From positions 124,001-188,000 of the forward strand of contig JAQVMT010000001.1 of assembly GCA_028703495.1 (NCBI GenBank): 64,000 nucleotides of DNA, written 5' to 3'. Below, piece by piece: positions 9,735 through 18,219 of the stretch (the first letter of the stretch is position 1; the number at the start of each line of letters is the position of its first letter). A program made the position numbers and the translations under genes. The stretch is from Clostridia bacterium (GTDB lineage: Bacteria; Bacillota; Clostridia; Christensenellales; CAG-314). The notes under the pieces were generated by a model, which was not told the origin of the DNA, ran no database searches, and was given only the letters and a program-made list of their open reading frames with translations.

Positions 9735-10445
9735 TTATTGTGCACTTATTGCCAAAATCCCGTCGAAGTCACAATCTTCGCTAGCCGAGTAAGGCTCCTT
9801 GGATTGATTCTCGTCGGGGCCGTCCGTCATCGCCGTTGCATCGGCGGTTATTTTGTTAGCCGATACTTCAAATGCGGTTTTATCCACGATGGTGTCGTCG
9901 TCAATTCTTTTCTGGTAAACCCTGCTTTGTATTCTCCCTTGAATGGTAACCTGTCTGCCTATATTGAGAGAACCTGCAAAACGCGCGTTTCTTCCCCACG
10001 CGATCACGGGGATATAGTCGCTTTTGGAATAGGCGCGGTTGACTGCGAGCAACAGATCGCAGATTTCGCGCATAAACGGAGTTGTCCTATATACGGGTGC
10101 TTTACATATGTAGCCCGTAAGCTCGATACTGTTGGTATGCTCGGCGTCATCTCCCATCTGATTGACTTCCTTTGCAAAAACCGATAACAACAGCTTGCTT
10201 TTTCCGTTGACAGTTTTGTTATAACTTCTCAGCTGTCCGTTTACGCCCAAGGTGGAGCCGATGGTTATTCCTTTCAAATCGATGAGCCTTTCGCTAACGG
10301 TTATCGGTATTTGATCGGTATTTTGACTCAACCTTTGAACATCCAGTGTAAGTTCGTAGAATACCTCACCGAATACCTCGTGCGAATAGGTCGGTAGTGA
10401 GGAAACATTTCCCGTCACGGAAACGTTGTTGTGTGAATTGCTCAT
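9735..10445 (-). CDS. Single-stranded DNA-binding-like protein with two OB-fold regions
   Basis: A 236-aa protein related to SSB. The second half has the clearest OB-fold signature: NSIELTGYICKAPVYRTTP, then ICDLLLAVNRAYSKSDYIPV, AWGRNARFAGSLNIGRQVTI and QGRIQSRVYQKR. The N-terminal 100 residues look like a diverged OB fold (VSVTGNVSSLPTYSHEVFGE, and GSTLGVNGQLRSYNK). The tail is acidic (DCDFDGILAIS), like the acidic tip of SSBs, but it does not end in the canonical DDDIPF. It is probably not the main replicative SSB; two-domain SSB-like paralogs of about 220 aa are common in Clostridia. On the minus strand, GGAGG lies seven bases before the ATG. Confidence 0.8.
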   Translation of the reverse strand: MSNSHNNVSVTGNVSSLPTYSHEVFGEVFYELTLDVQRLSQNTDQIPITVSERLIDLKGITIGSTLGVNGQLRSYNKTVNGKSKLLLSVFAKEVNQMGDDAEHTNSIELTGYICKAPVYRTTPFMREICDLLLAVNRAYSKSDYIPVIAWGRNARFAGSLNIGRQVTIQGRIQSRVYQKRIDDDTIVDKTAFEVSANKITADATAMTDGPDENQSKEPYSASEDCDFDGILAISAQ

Positions 10446-10698
10446 GTTCTGTCCTCCGTTTATTTATTTCCCGAAGATAGTACTCGCCTTTTCAGCCAAT
10501 AAAAAGCTTATGATTACGTCGTTTTTACTGTCTTTGGGATTTTTCACTTGGTTTTTTGCATCAAACGCCTTTGAACGATTGATACCTGTGTCGGGCGCGT
10601 TGCGGTTGGTCTTATCCGTTCAGATATTTCCGAGTTAGGTATTTTGAGAAAATGCCCTTTTGCGCTTTGCTTTGCTGATAATCTCTAAATATGTCAAG

Positions 10699-11535
10699 CT
10701 AAAGATTGAGAGATAGTTGCCTTCCCGTGTGATCTATGCGGAAGTTATCTCGGTAAATCAGATCGCCTACGCACAAAAACTTGAAACCCTTGGCTTGCAG
10801 AGTATTAATTATCAGGGGCAATGCTTCCACTATGTATTTACTGTTGTTGTGGCAAAGAATAATTGAGCCGTTTTGAACCTTTTGATTAACGCGCAGGGCA
10901 ATTTGTTCGGGAGTAATTCCCTTCCAGTCCAAGGTGTCTACGTCCCATTGAATTGCTTGCAGTTTTTTACTTTCGCATATCTCGATTAATGTGTTATTGT
11001 ATGCTCCGAACGGAGGACGGAACAGCTCCACCTTGCAGTCGGCGGTATTTTGAATGATATCAACACTTTTATCCAATTCTTCGGAGATTTTAGCCTCCGA
11101 GAATTCGGTAAGATTGGGATGTGTTTGAGAATGTGTACCTATTTCGAATCCTTCATCGTGTATTTCCTTGGTAAGCTCGGGATATTTTTCCACCCAAAAC
11201 CCGACAAGAAAAAATGTAGCATCTATGTCGTATTCTTTGAGAATTTTAATTATATCTTGAGTTTTGTCCGCTCCCCAAGCAGCATCGAAGGTTATTGCCA
11301 CGGTTTTGTCCTGCCTGTCAACCGAGTAGATGGGTATCTTTCTTGCCGAAGAAATAACCGGCGCAATTCCGATCGATATGGTTGTCAAGACGTATAAGGC
11401 AACCGCCGCAATGCTCATCAATACCTTTATTTTCGATTTACGGCAGTCATGCTTGCGTTCTGTTTTTAAAGCTTTTTTGTAAATATTCGTCGTATGGACT
11501 TTGTCCGAAGTATAGAAATGTATTTCAGATTTCAT
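10699..11535 (-). CDS. PdaB-like polysaccharide deacetylase, sporulation type
   Basis: NodB-fold deacetylase acting outside the membrane on peptidoglycan or other polysaccharide. The blocks are AITFDAAWGADKT (motif 1), EIGTHSQTHPNLTE (metal-binding HxxxH), RPPFGAYN, WDVDTLDWKG and ILCHN. Motif 1 has TFDAAWG rather than TFDDG, as in the PdaB group of spore-former proteins. A membrane helix lies at residues about 40-60. The 278-aa start at 11535 has no clear ribosome-binding site; ATG 11418 (239 aa), which has AAAGGT upstream, is an alternative. The sporulation role is inferred from family resemblance and from sigG in the same window. Confidence 0.85.
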   Translation of the reverse strand: MKSEIHFYTSDKVHTTNIYKKALKTERKHDCRKSKIKVLMSIAAVALYVLTTISIGIAPVISSARKIPIYSVDRQDKTVAITFDAAWGADKTQDIIKILKEYDIDATFFLVGFWVEKYPELTKEIHDEGFEIGTHSQTHPNLTEFSEAKISEELDKSVDIIQNTADCKVELFRPPFGAYNNTLIEICESKKLQAIQWDVDTLDWKGITPEQIALRVNQKVQNGSIILCHNNSKYIVEALPLIINTLQAKGFKFLCVGDLIYRDNFRIDHTGRQLSLNL

Positions 11536-11759
11536 TTTATATTAAATATATATGCAAAATTATGCATAAAGAGTCGTATTTTGCAATATTTTGTCTTTTT
11601 GCAAAGGACACTCTCACTTTTTGCTCGGATCTCTCGATACGTTTTGGTTTTTGGATATAATAATATATGTGAAAGGGATTTGCTTTATTCGCCGGCTTTT
11701 TAGCCGGATTAAGCTTTGGATTCCGACAAGTAAGTCGTTTAATTGTTAATTGGTATAAC

Positions 11760-11788
11760 TTGACAATTATTCTTCATTGCCGTATAAT
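11760..11788 (+). promoter_or_regulatory. Perfect consensus promoter upstream of cls
   Basis: TTGACA (11760-11765), 17-bp spacer, TATAAT (11783-11788). The transcript would start near 11795 and carry a leader of about 250 nt with four 50-nt repeats before cls. The rest of the 508-bp gap, 11536-11759, is AT-rich and shows no supported gene. Confidence 0.85.
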
Positions 11789-11815
11789 ATTGGGCAAAGT
11801 AAGGTGTGCGATATG

Positions 11816-12000
11816 TGCAAAGGCTTCGAGCTTACGCAAGTGTTATAGCGAAGTATGCAATAACTGCAAAGGCTTCGAGTCTGCAATAGAGCTGTGGCAA
11901 TGGTAAGAAATAAGGGAAAAAACTTCGAGCTTACGAAAGTGCTATGGAAACGGAATAGAATAGGTAAAGAGGCTTCGAGGTTGCGGCATGACTTCGGAGT
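11816..12000. repeat. Four repeats, period 49-50 bp, in the cls leader
   Basis: The motif GGCTTCGAG or ACTTCGAG recurs with CTTCGAG at 11824, 11873, 11923 and 11973, spacings of 49, 50 and 50 bp. Units 1 and 3 also share CGAGCTTACG(C/A)AAGTG(T/C)TAT. The copies have diverged outside this core. They lie wholly within the predicted transcribed leader. Confidence 0.75.
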
Positions 12001-12043
12001 GGCGAGTTTATCGATACGGCGATGAAAAGACGGCGGTGCAATT

Positions 12044-13585
12044 ATGTCTGAAAGTAATGAAAACAAAAAGTTTAAAATCAGCATTTTAAAGGTCTTTGTA
12101 AAATCTGTGAGGATTGCGATTGGGCTTGCTGTCATTGCCGTACAGGTTTTCATCATTGTATGGTTAAGTCGAAGTACAAGTACCAACGAAATAGTCGGGG
12201 TTCTTTTTACGATCCTGTCCGTGCTTGTGGTGCTTGTGGTATGTCGGCGGCAGGAGTATGCCGCATATAAAATTATATGGCTGATTGCTATTTTTTTGTT
12301 TCCCTTTGCCGGCTCTTTGTTTTATGTGCTGTACGGGCATGGCAACACGCTTCCCAAGAAGAACTATAATAGAATCAAAGAGTATTTGCAGGACAAGCTG
12401 CCGCAAACCGACGTGCTGGATGAGTTGGGCGGTATGGACAGGAGGCTTGCCGAGCTAATTTACAAAGCGACCGACTACCCGATTTACAAAAACAACGCGA
12501 CGCGCTACTACAACGACGGAGGAGTGTTGTTTGAGGATTTGATTAAGGATCTGAAAGCCGCCGAAAAATATGTTTTTATCGAGAGCTTTATTATCAGCGA
12601 GGGAGAATTGCTGGATAAATTAGTGTCGGTTTTGTTCGAACGCGCCGACAACGGCGTTGAGGTAAAAATTGTTTTCGACACCTTCGGTTGCACGGGAAAG
12701 TTCAAGAAAAGCTACCACAAAATGGTGTCGCACAAAAATATTACTGTTGTGCCTTTCAATCCGCCGCGCCATTGGGTTGCGCTTTCGCTAAACTACCGAG
12801 ATCACCGAAAGCTCGTGGTCATCGACGGCAAGATAAGCTACATCGGCGGAGTTAACATCGCCGACGAATACGTGCATTTGAAAAACAGATTCGGTTTTTG
12901 GCGAGATGCGGGTATGAGAATATGCGGCGACAGTGTAAAAAGCATGGTGACCTTGTTTTGTGAAAACCGAATGCTGGCAACAAATAAGATTATGCCGCCC
13001 GAGAACTACTTTGCAGACAGTTATCCGAGCGAAAGCAACGGTTATGTTATGCCCTTCGGAGATAGTCCCAACAACCGCGCGGATCCTGCATACAATTTGT
13101 TTTTATCGCTTATCGACTGCGCTCAACAATACATTTACATCAGCACTCCCTATTTGATTATAGACGACGTTTTTACCGATGCCCTTTGTCGAGCGAGCAA
13201 AAGCGGAGTACAGGTCAAAATCGCAACGCCGGGAATTCCCGACAAGAAGCTTGTCTACGTTACAACCAGAAGCAGCTATTCCAAGCTGATGAAAGCCGGC
13301 GTGGAGATTTTTGAGATCAAAAATACCTTCAACCACGCGAAGATGATATTTATCGACGGCAAATATGCGGTTTGCGGAAGCGTAAACATCGATTTTCGCA
13401 GTATGATGCTTCACTGGGAGAACGCTTATTTTTTGATTAACGACATAAATAACAGGGTGATAGAAGAGGATTTTGACAGAGCCTTCACCGCCGAGAATAT
13501 CGTTGACGCACAAAAGTGGAGCAAACGCAATATTTTTGTCAAATTGGGCGAGTTTATCTTGGCAATATTTGCTCCTCTTATGTAG
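12044..13585 (+). CDS. cls: Cardiolipin synthase, phospholipase D family
   Basis: Joins two phosphatidylglycerol molecules to cardiolipin plus glycerol at the membrane. The 513-aa protein has two N-terminal membrane helices (residues about 20-75), a PLDc_N segment (FPFAGSLFYVLYG), and two HKD motifs: RDHRKLVVIDGKISYIGGVN and FNHAKMIFIDGKYAVCGSVN. Length and order match bacterial Cls. The ribosome-binding site is weak (GGCGGTG). It is transcribed from a strong promoter with a repeat-bearing leader, so expression may be set by that leader. Confidence 0.95.
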   Translation: MSESNENKKFKISILKVFVKSVRIAIGLAVIAVQVFIIVWLSRSTSTNEIVGVLFTILSVLVVLVVCRRQEYAAYKIIWLIAIFLFPFAGSLFYVLYGHGNTLPKKNYNRIKEYLQDKLPQTDVLDELGGMDRRLAELIYKATDYPIYKNNATRYYNDGGVLFEDLIKDLKAAEKYVFIESFIISEGELLDKLVSVLFERADNGVEVKIVFDTFGCTGKFKKSYHKMVSHKNITVVPFNPPRHWVALSLNYRDHRKLVVIDGKISYIGGVNIADEYVHLKNRFGFWRDAGMRICGDSVKSMVTLFCENRMLATNKIMPPENYFADSYPSESNGYVMPFGDSPNNRADPAYNLFLSLIDCAQQYIYISTPYLIIDDVFTDALCRASKSGVQVKIATPGIPDKKLVYVTTRSSYSKLMKAGVEIFEIKNTFNHAKMIFIDGKYAVCGSVNIDFRSMMLHWENAYFLINDINNRVIEEDFDRAFTAENIVDAQKWSKRNIFVKLGEFILAIFAPLM

Positions 13586-13702
13586 GTTGTGTGTGAAGGT
13601 CAAAAAGGTATTTATTTCTATTTCCACATATGGTCGGTAAATATTCATTATATTTCGCTCTGCAATTAAAAGCAAATTATGGCTTTTAAACAACCACGCG
13701 GA

Positions 13703-13800
13703 TTTTGATTCGGTATGAGAAATGTATAAGCACGGCAAGCGTGGCGATATCGGCTTCCGTACCAACGCGTTTTGATTCGGTATGAGAATTGTTTAAGCAT
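13703..13800. repeat. Direct repeat, period 67 bp, downstream of cls
   Basis: TTTTGATTCGGTATGAGAA at 13703 recurs at 13770, with (T/A)GT(A/T)TAAGCA(C/T)GG(C/A)A following. The 510-bp gap 13586-14095 otherwise holds a good promoter at 13849 and its leader; no gene is supported there. Confidence 0.65.
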
Positions 13801-13848
13801 GGAAGCTTTTGTTTTTTTATTTGACTTCGATTAATAATTGCAAAAGCA

Positions 13849-13877
13849 TTGACAAAAGCTTTCCCTTTTGGTAAGAT
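13849..13877 (+). promoter_or_regulatory. Promoter of the chaperone-GTPase locus
   Basis: TTGACA (13849-13854), 17-bp spacer, TAAGAT (13872-13877). It lies about 215 bp upstream of the first gene of the 14.1-29.2 kb locus, leaving a leader of about 210 nt. That leader contains short inverted stretches, for example GCGATATTTCGC, but no riboswitch that I recognise. Confidence 0.7.
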
Positions 13878-14095
13878 TATATGGGGGAAAGTCTACATTG
13901 GTGTTTGGGCGATATTTCGCGCCTGAACGGCGGTGCGCGTTTGTCATGTCGAGGCAAAGCTTGGGCTTGCGTAATTTACTTGCTTTGTAAAAATTCCTGA
14001 CTGCGTCATTGATCGCATCGGGTCAAGCGGGTTTTTGCGTGGGTGCGATATGGTTGTCGGCATAACGGATGCAGGATTGGGAAAGGGAATTTTTT

Positions 14096-15754
14096 ATGAA
14101 TAGGAAGATTGCTTATGTTCTAACCGGGTGCATTATTGCCGCGCTGGTCGTTGCCGGTTATGTTTTGGGTGTTGTTTTCGATATCATTGATATTATTGCC
14201 GATTACGGCGTCTATTGGAAGATTCTTATCGGCGTTGCTTTTACGGTGGTCATGTGGGGCGTTTTATACGCTCTTGTTCTTTTTGCCGTTTCGGTTTTGC
14301 AAAATGTTTTGAGCGAAAGATACCGCGCGAAACGCTTTTTGAAGGTGGGACGGGTGGATGTTTTTGCTATTGTCAAGGATGCTTGGCTGGGTAATTTCGC
14401 CGTGCTTAAAAGATGTGCCTTTCGTATAAAACAGGGGCATTTGCGCGGTAAATTTTACGCGGTTGCCGCTGTTCTGCTCAACATTCCGATTCTGTTTTCG
14501 ATGGGCGTGTTCGGAAGTCTTACCACGGCTGTATTGAGCGTTTTGGGCGTGGTCGGGATTTCTGTCGTTTTGGCTGTTAAATGCGTGATATATTGGATCG
14601 TCGCTTTGGAATATAAAAGGAACACAAAAGGCTATGGAGTGAGAAGCGTTTGTCCGTATTGCAAGAATACCTTCGATTATCCCGTTTATATTTGTCCCGA
14701 TTGCGGAAGGCAGTATCCCGAGTTGAAGCCGAGCGTGGTGGAGATTTTCCACAAGAAATGTGCTTGCGGCAACAAGCTCCCCACAACCTATAAGAAAAAG
14801 CGGCAGTTAGAGGGGGAATGCCCTTACTGCCACAGGCATATAAAGGATTTGGAAACAAGACCTATCGTAATCAACGTAGTCGGTGCCGACAAATGCGGTA
14901 AGACCGCGCTAATTACCTCGTTTGTGTGCAATTTCATCGAGGAAGAAGCTCCGTTGGATAAAATCGGGACAGCCGCTTACGATATGGATATGCAGAAAAA
15001 GTATGAGGACGAGGTTTTGCGGTATTTTAACCTCGGACATATTCGGGAGTCTTATTTGCCCGCAACAAAGGACGACAGCTCGACCGAGTGCTATTCCTTT
15101 TTCCTCTCCAACAAAAGACTGGTAAGAGACAGACTGTTGCATATATTCAATATCAACGGCGAATTATTCATAAATCGAACCGAAAACGAAAGGCAGATGC
15201 AGTATTCCTATGCGGACGGCTTGGTTCTTGTGCTTGATCCGCTTACAATCGACAGCCTGCGACTTTCGGGCGAGGGTAAATTCAATAAAGCCGATGCGGC
15301 TTCCTGCGGCGAACATCAGATGAATTACGTTATGAATGTATTTTTGTCCGATTTGAGGGAGGTAACCGGACTCAAAGCCAACGAGATATGCGAAATACCG
15401 CTTGCCGTCGTGCTGACCAAAATCGATTGCTTGGATTTGGACAAAAGATTCGGCAAGGAAGAATGCGCCAAGCTTATGAAAACAAATCCTAAAATCAAAA
15501 ACGAGGAGCTTGCGGTGGATTACCTCGTAAAGCAATTCCTATGCGACTACGGACAGGCGAACATCGTCAATAACATCACTATGAAATTCAAAAATAACCG
15601 CTTTTTCGCCGTAAGCGCGATCGGACACAGTAAAAACGAGGGAAAGTATATCCCTGTCCGCGCCGATACTCCGTTTAAGTGGATAATTGGAAAGAGCGAC
15701 GGAAGGTTGGGTAAAATGATGAACTATTCCGCCGATAGCCGTGCCGTTAAATAA
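14096..15754 (+). CDS. Membrane-anchored zinc-ribbon GTPase, TRAFAC-like (GTPase A)
   Basis: The 552-aa protein starts with two to four membrane helices (residues about 5-70 and 125-170). A zinc-ribbon region follows: CPYCKNTFDYPVYICPDC at 186-203, then CACGNK and CPYCHRH. The C-terminal P-loop domain has Walker A GADKCGKT (263-270) and the specificity motif TKID (441-444), in VVLTKIDCLDLD. This order suggests a GTPase on the inner membrane face. An AGGG before ATG 14096 favours it over ATG 14069. It is the first of seven same-strand genes and the partner-like counterpart of GTPase B at 25777. The GTPase class is inferred; it may belong to the paired 'Double-GTPase' families found beside GAP1 proteins. 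Confidence 0.75.
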   Translation: MNRKIAYVLTGCIIAALVVAGYVLGVVFDIIDIIADYGVYWKILIGVAFTVVMWGVLYALVLFAVSVLQNVLSERYRAKRFLKVGRVDVFAIVKDAWLGNFAVLKRCAFRIKQGHLRGKFYAVAAVLLNIPILFSMGVFGSLTTAVLSVLGVVGISVVLAVKCVIYWIVALEYKRNTKGYGVRSVCPYCKNTFDYPVYICPDCGRQYPELKPSVVEIFHKKCACGNKLPTTYKKKRQLEGECPYCHRHIKDLETRPIVINVVGADKCGKTALITSFVCNFIEEEAPLDKIGTAAYDMDMQKKYEDEVLRYFNLGHIRESYLPATKDDSSTECYSFFLSNKRLVRDRLLHIFNINGELFINRTENERQMQYSYADGLVLVLDPLTIDSLRLSGEGKFNKADAASCGEHQMNYVMNVFLSDLREVTGLKANEICEIPLAVVLTKIDCLDLDKRFGKEECAKLMKTNPKIKNEELAVDYLVKQFLCDYGQANIVNNITMKFKNNRFFAVSAIGHSKNEGKYIPVRADTPFKWIIGKSDGRLGKMMNYSADSRAVK

Positions 15755-15931
15755 TCGCATCATATAGAAGAAAAAACTCGAGCTAATGCTATGCACTGCT
15801 TGTGCTTTTATGATTAGCTTCAAGTTGAGTATATCTAGCGATCGGATCGGTATAAGAAGTAAAATTAATTATTCAAAGATTGAGCAAATGCGCTCCGATT
15901 ATAAATGCAAAAACAATCCAAAGAGGTAGCT

Positions 15932-17971
15932 ATGTCGAAGAATAATAAGAAAAAAATACGTTTTGATTGTAAGGAGTGCAAGGAAATCGATAATTGTCTT
16001 TGCACAATTTGCGATACCAAGGACTGCGAGAACTGTCGCTCGTTACCCGGTTGCGCGATTGAAGAGGATCCGGTTTCGCAGCTCTCTTTCGACGAGATAT
16101 TTACGAGCGACGATAACCTTGAGCAAGGTACCAAAGTTGCTCAAGCGGATCACAAAAAAAAGGCGCACGGTAATTCTGCCGAAGTCGCCCGTGAATTGAT
16201 TGTTTTCGATAAAACGTCTGCGGAATATGTCAATGACGAACGGAAAGCCGAAAGTACTGACGAAAGGACAGCGGAAGCCGAACCTACGAGGGTGGATTGC
16301 GAGGAATGCGACGCTGCCTTAGGAGCAGTCGCGATAAACCTGATTGATGTCCGACCTGAGACCGAGGATAAAACGCACAAAAAAGAAAGTAAGCAGGATA
16401 ATGGAAAAAAAGATAACGTCGACATTAACGATAAGCTTGTAGAAAAATCCGTCATGGCGGAGTTAAGCGCGGAGCAAATCGATAAAATCGTAAATGCAGT
16501 CGTTCGCGCCGTTGCCGATAAATTGAGCGAAAATCGCCGTGGCTCGGACGAAAGCTCGAGCGTTACGCAAAAGCAACTCGATACTTTGAACGAACGCGCC
16601 GAGAATAACTCTAGAATTATCGACGGAATCGCCAACAACGTACAAAAATCCGACGACCTGATTGGCAGCTTCGAAAAGCAAAGTATCGCCAAACTTGACG
16701 AATTGCATAGGAGTGCGGACAAAAACGATTTATCGCTTGCCGAACTCGACAAAAAAGCGAATGAAGGGAATGCAGCAATTGCCGAACTCGACAAAAAAGC
16801 GAGCGACGGCTATGCCGCGATACAAGAACTGAATAAAAGAGTTGAAGAGGATAGCGTTTCGGGCGCGGAACGGCACAAAGACATAGAGGAGAGGCTGGAA
16901 AAAATCGGTGTTGCGGGAGCGGCTGTCGGGGAACAAGCCCTTCGGATTGCAGATGCCGTAAATTTGAATGCTAATAAATTAGATGACCTAAACGGGGAGA
17001 CGGCAAGGGCGACAAAGCTTCTTGCGGAGCTTGCCGAGGTAAAGGATTCGGTTGCGCGGGAAAACACCTTGAAGGAACAGGGTGAGATTTTGGGTATGCT
17101 GATTTCCGAAAGTATAAAGGAACAAGGGGAAAGGCTGAGGGAGCTTGACGAGGGAAAAGCCAAACGGCAGGAGGACAGGTTTGCGGATATTTTGGCAAAG
17201 GCAGACTTGAATTTAAGCAAGCTGGATGAGCTCGCAAGCGGTAAACGTGAGGGAGAAATGGTAGAGCAGATCTGCGAGGGAATTGCCGCGCAGGAAAGCA
17301 GGCTCGGCGCGCTTATAGGCGAAAGCGCGAGGGAGCAGAGCGATGCGCTGAAAACGCTTAACGATATTGCAAAGGAAGTTACATTGACAAAGCAAAGTGA
17401 GCTTATCGAAAGGCTGTTGGTTCAAAACGAAGCTTATCGACAAACTTTCGCGAAGCTGGAGGAGAACATAGGAGAAATAGGCGAAACGGTGGAAAATGTC
17501 AAGGACGCCGCCGCTACGCTTAACGATCAGTTTGATGCGAAAATCAAATATGACGAGAATCAAAGGAAAATAATCGATAATCTGTATGAGGAGCTGTCAA
17601 AGCTCAGGGGCAATCTTTACGCCAGTATGATGTCGGGAGTGTTTACCGAAATATGTGCCATTCGCGACAGTATTTTGAAAACCTCCGCGCATTATGAGAA
17701 AAAGTCCGAGGATGAACGGTTCGTACCGCTTAAGACCTTCGGATATTTCGCTGACGATCTTATGGAGCTTTTGGCAAACAGCGGCGTAACGGAATATGTA
17801 AGTGAGGTCGGCAGCAAATATATACCGATCGAGCAGAAAGCCGTCCAAAAGATTCGCACCGAGGAAAGAGATAAGCACGCAACCTTGTGTGAGTCGCTTA
17901 ATTGCGGCTATAAGTACAACGGCAAGGTTTTGGTCCCCGAAAAGGTTACGGTTTACGTTTTCGAGGAATAA
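15932..17971 (+). CDS. Cys-rich coiled-coil protein with C-terminal GrpE-like domain
   Basis: A 679-aa protein. Residues about 10-45 hold eight cysteines (CKECKEIDNCLC, CDTKDCENC, then C) that probably bind zinc. A long acidic, coiled-coil region follows, with near-identical 14-residue repeats (AELDKKANEGNAAI, then AELDKKASDGYAAI) near residue 270. The last 130 residues read like GrpE: a helical ENQRKIIDNLYEELSKLRGN, then a beta domain with NCGYKYNGKVLVPEKVTVYV, the counterpart of the GrpE GY-RVLRPA-V ending. GrpE is the nucleotide-exchange factor of DnaK, and two Hsp70 genes follow. AGAGGT before ATG 15932 sets the start. The GrpE call is from pattern and context, not a search. Confidence 0.65.
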   Translation: MSKNNKKKIRFDCKECKEIDNCLCTICDTKDCENCRSLPGCAIEEDPVSQLSFDEIFTSDDNLEQGTKVAQADHKKKAHGNSAEVARELIVFDKTSAEYVNDERKAESTDERTAEAEPTRVDCEECDAALGAVAINLIDVRPETEDKTHKKESKQDNGKKDNVDINDKLVEKSVMAELSAEQIDKIVNAVVRAVADKLSENRRGSDESSSVTQKQLDTLNERAENNSRIIDGIANNVQKSDDLIGSFEKQSIAKLDELHRSADKNDLSLAELDKKANEGNAAIAELDKKASDGYAAIQELNKRVEEDSVSGAERHKDIEERLEKIGVAGAAVGEQALRIADAVNLNANKLDDLNGETARATKLLAELAEVKDSVARENTLKEQGEILGMLISESIKEQGERLRELDEGKAKRQEDRFADILAKADLNLSKLDELASGKREGEMVEQICEGIAAQESRLGALIGESAREQSDALKTLNDIAKEVTLTKQSELIERLLVQNEAYRQTFAKLEENIGEIGETVENVKDAAATLNDQFDAKIKYDENQRKIIDNLYEELSKLRGNLYASMMSGVFTEICAIRDSILKTSAHYEKKSEDERFVPLKTFGYFADDLMELLANSGVTEYVSEVGSKYIPIEQKAVQKIRTEERDKHATLCESLNCGYKYNGKVLVPEKVTVYVFEE

Positions 17972-18100
17972 CACAAGCACTTACGGCTTGATTGGCAAAG
18001 TCGTTATAAATTAAACCGAAATGCCGCCCAAACGCGGGTAATTACAGCGGCAAGGCTTTGGCTTCCGAAAAGGAAGTGGTTAGCTTTTCGAGCAAAAAGC
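17917..18100. repeat. Degenerate copy of the GrpE-like gene 3' end
   Basis: ACAACGGCAAGGTTTTGGTC with CCGAAAAGG at 17917-17946 is echoed by ACAGCGGCAAGGCTTTGGCT with CCGAAAAGG starting near 18045, about 128 bp later. Both are followed by a TTTTCGAG(G/C)A match. The copy is weaker than those at queA or sigG. Confidence 0.45.
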
Positions 18101-18219
18101 AATACCTACTTGCGACAAGAAAGGAAAATGTATCGAAAAATTGAGCCGATATTATGTCGATGTAATTAAATTAATGAGTAACTTAGCATATAAACGATGA
18201 TAAAAAAGGAGAAATAGAG

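Noticed and set aside
11382-11703. Overlapping plus-strand ORFs in the AT-rich gap before cls
   Set aside because: They start antisense to the deacetylase gene, lack start signals and cross each other.
16150-16794. 214-codon minus-strand ORF rich in Ser and Ala
   Set aside because: Composition is what antisense of an acidic coiled coil gives; no start signal.
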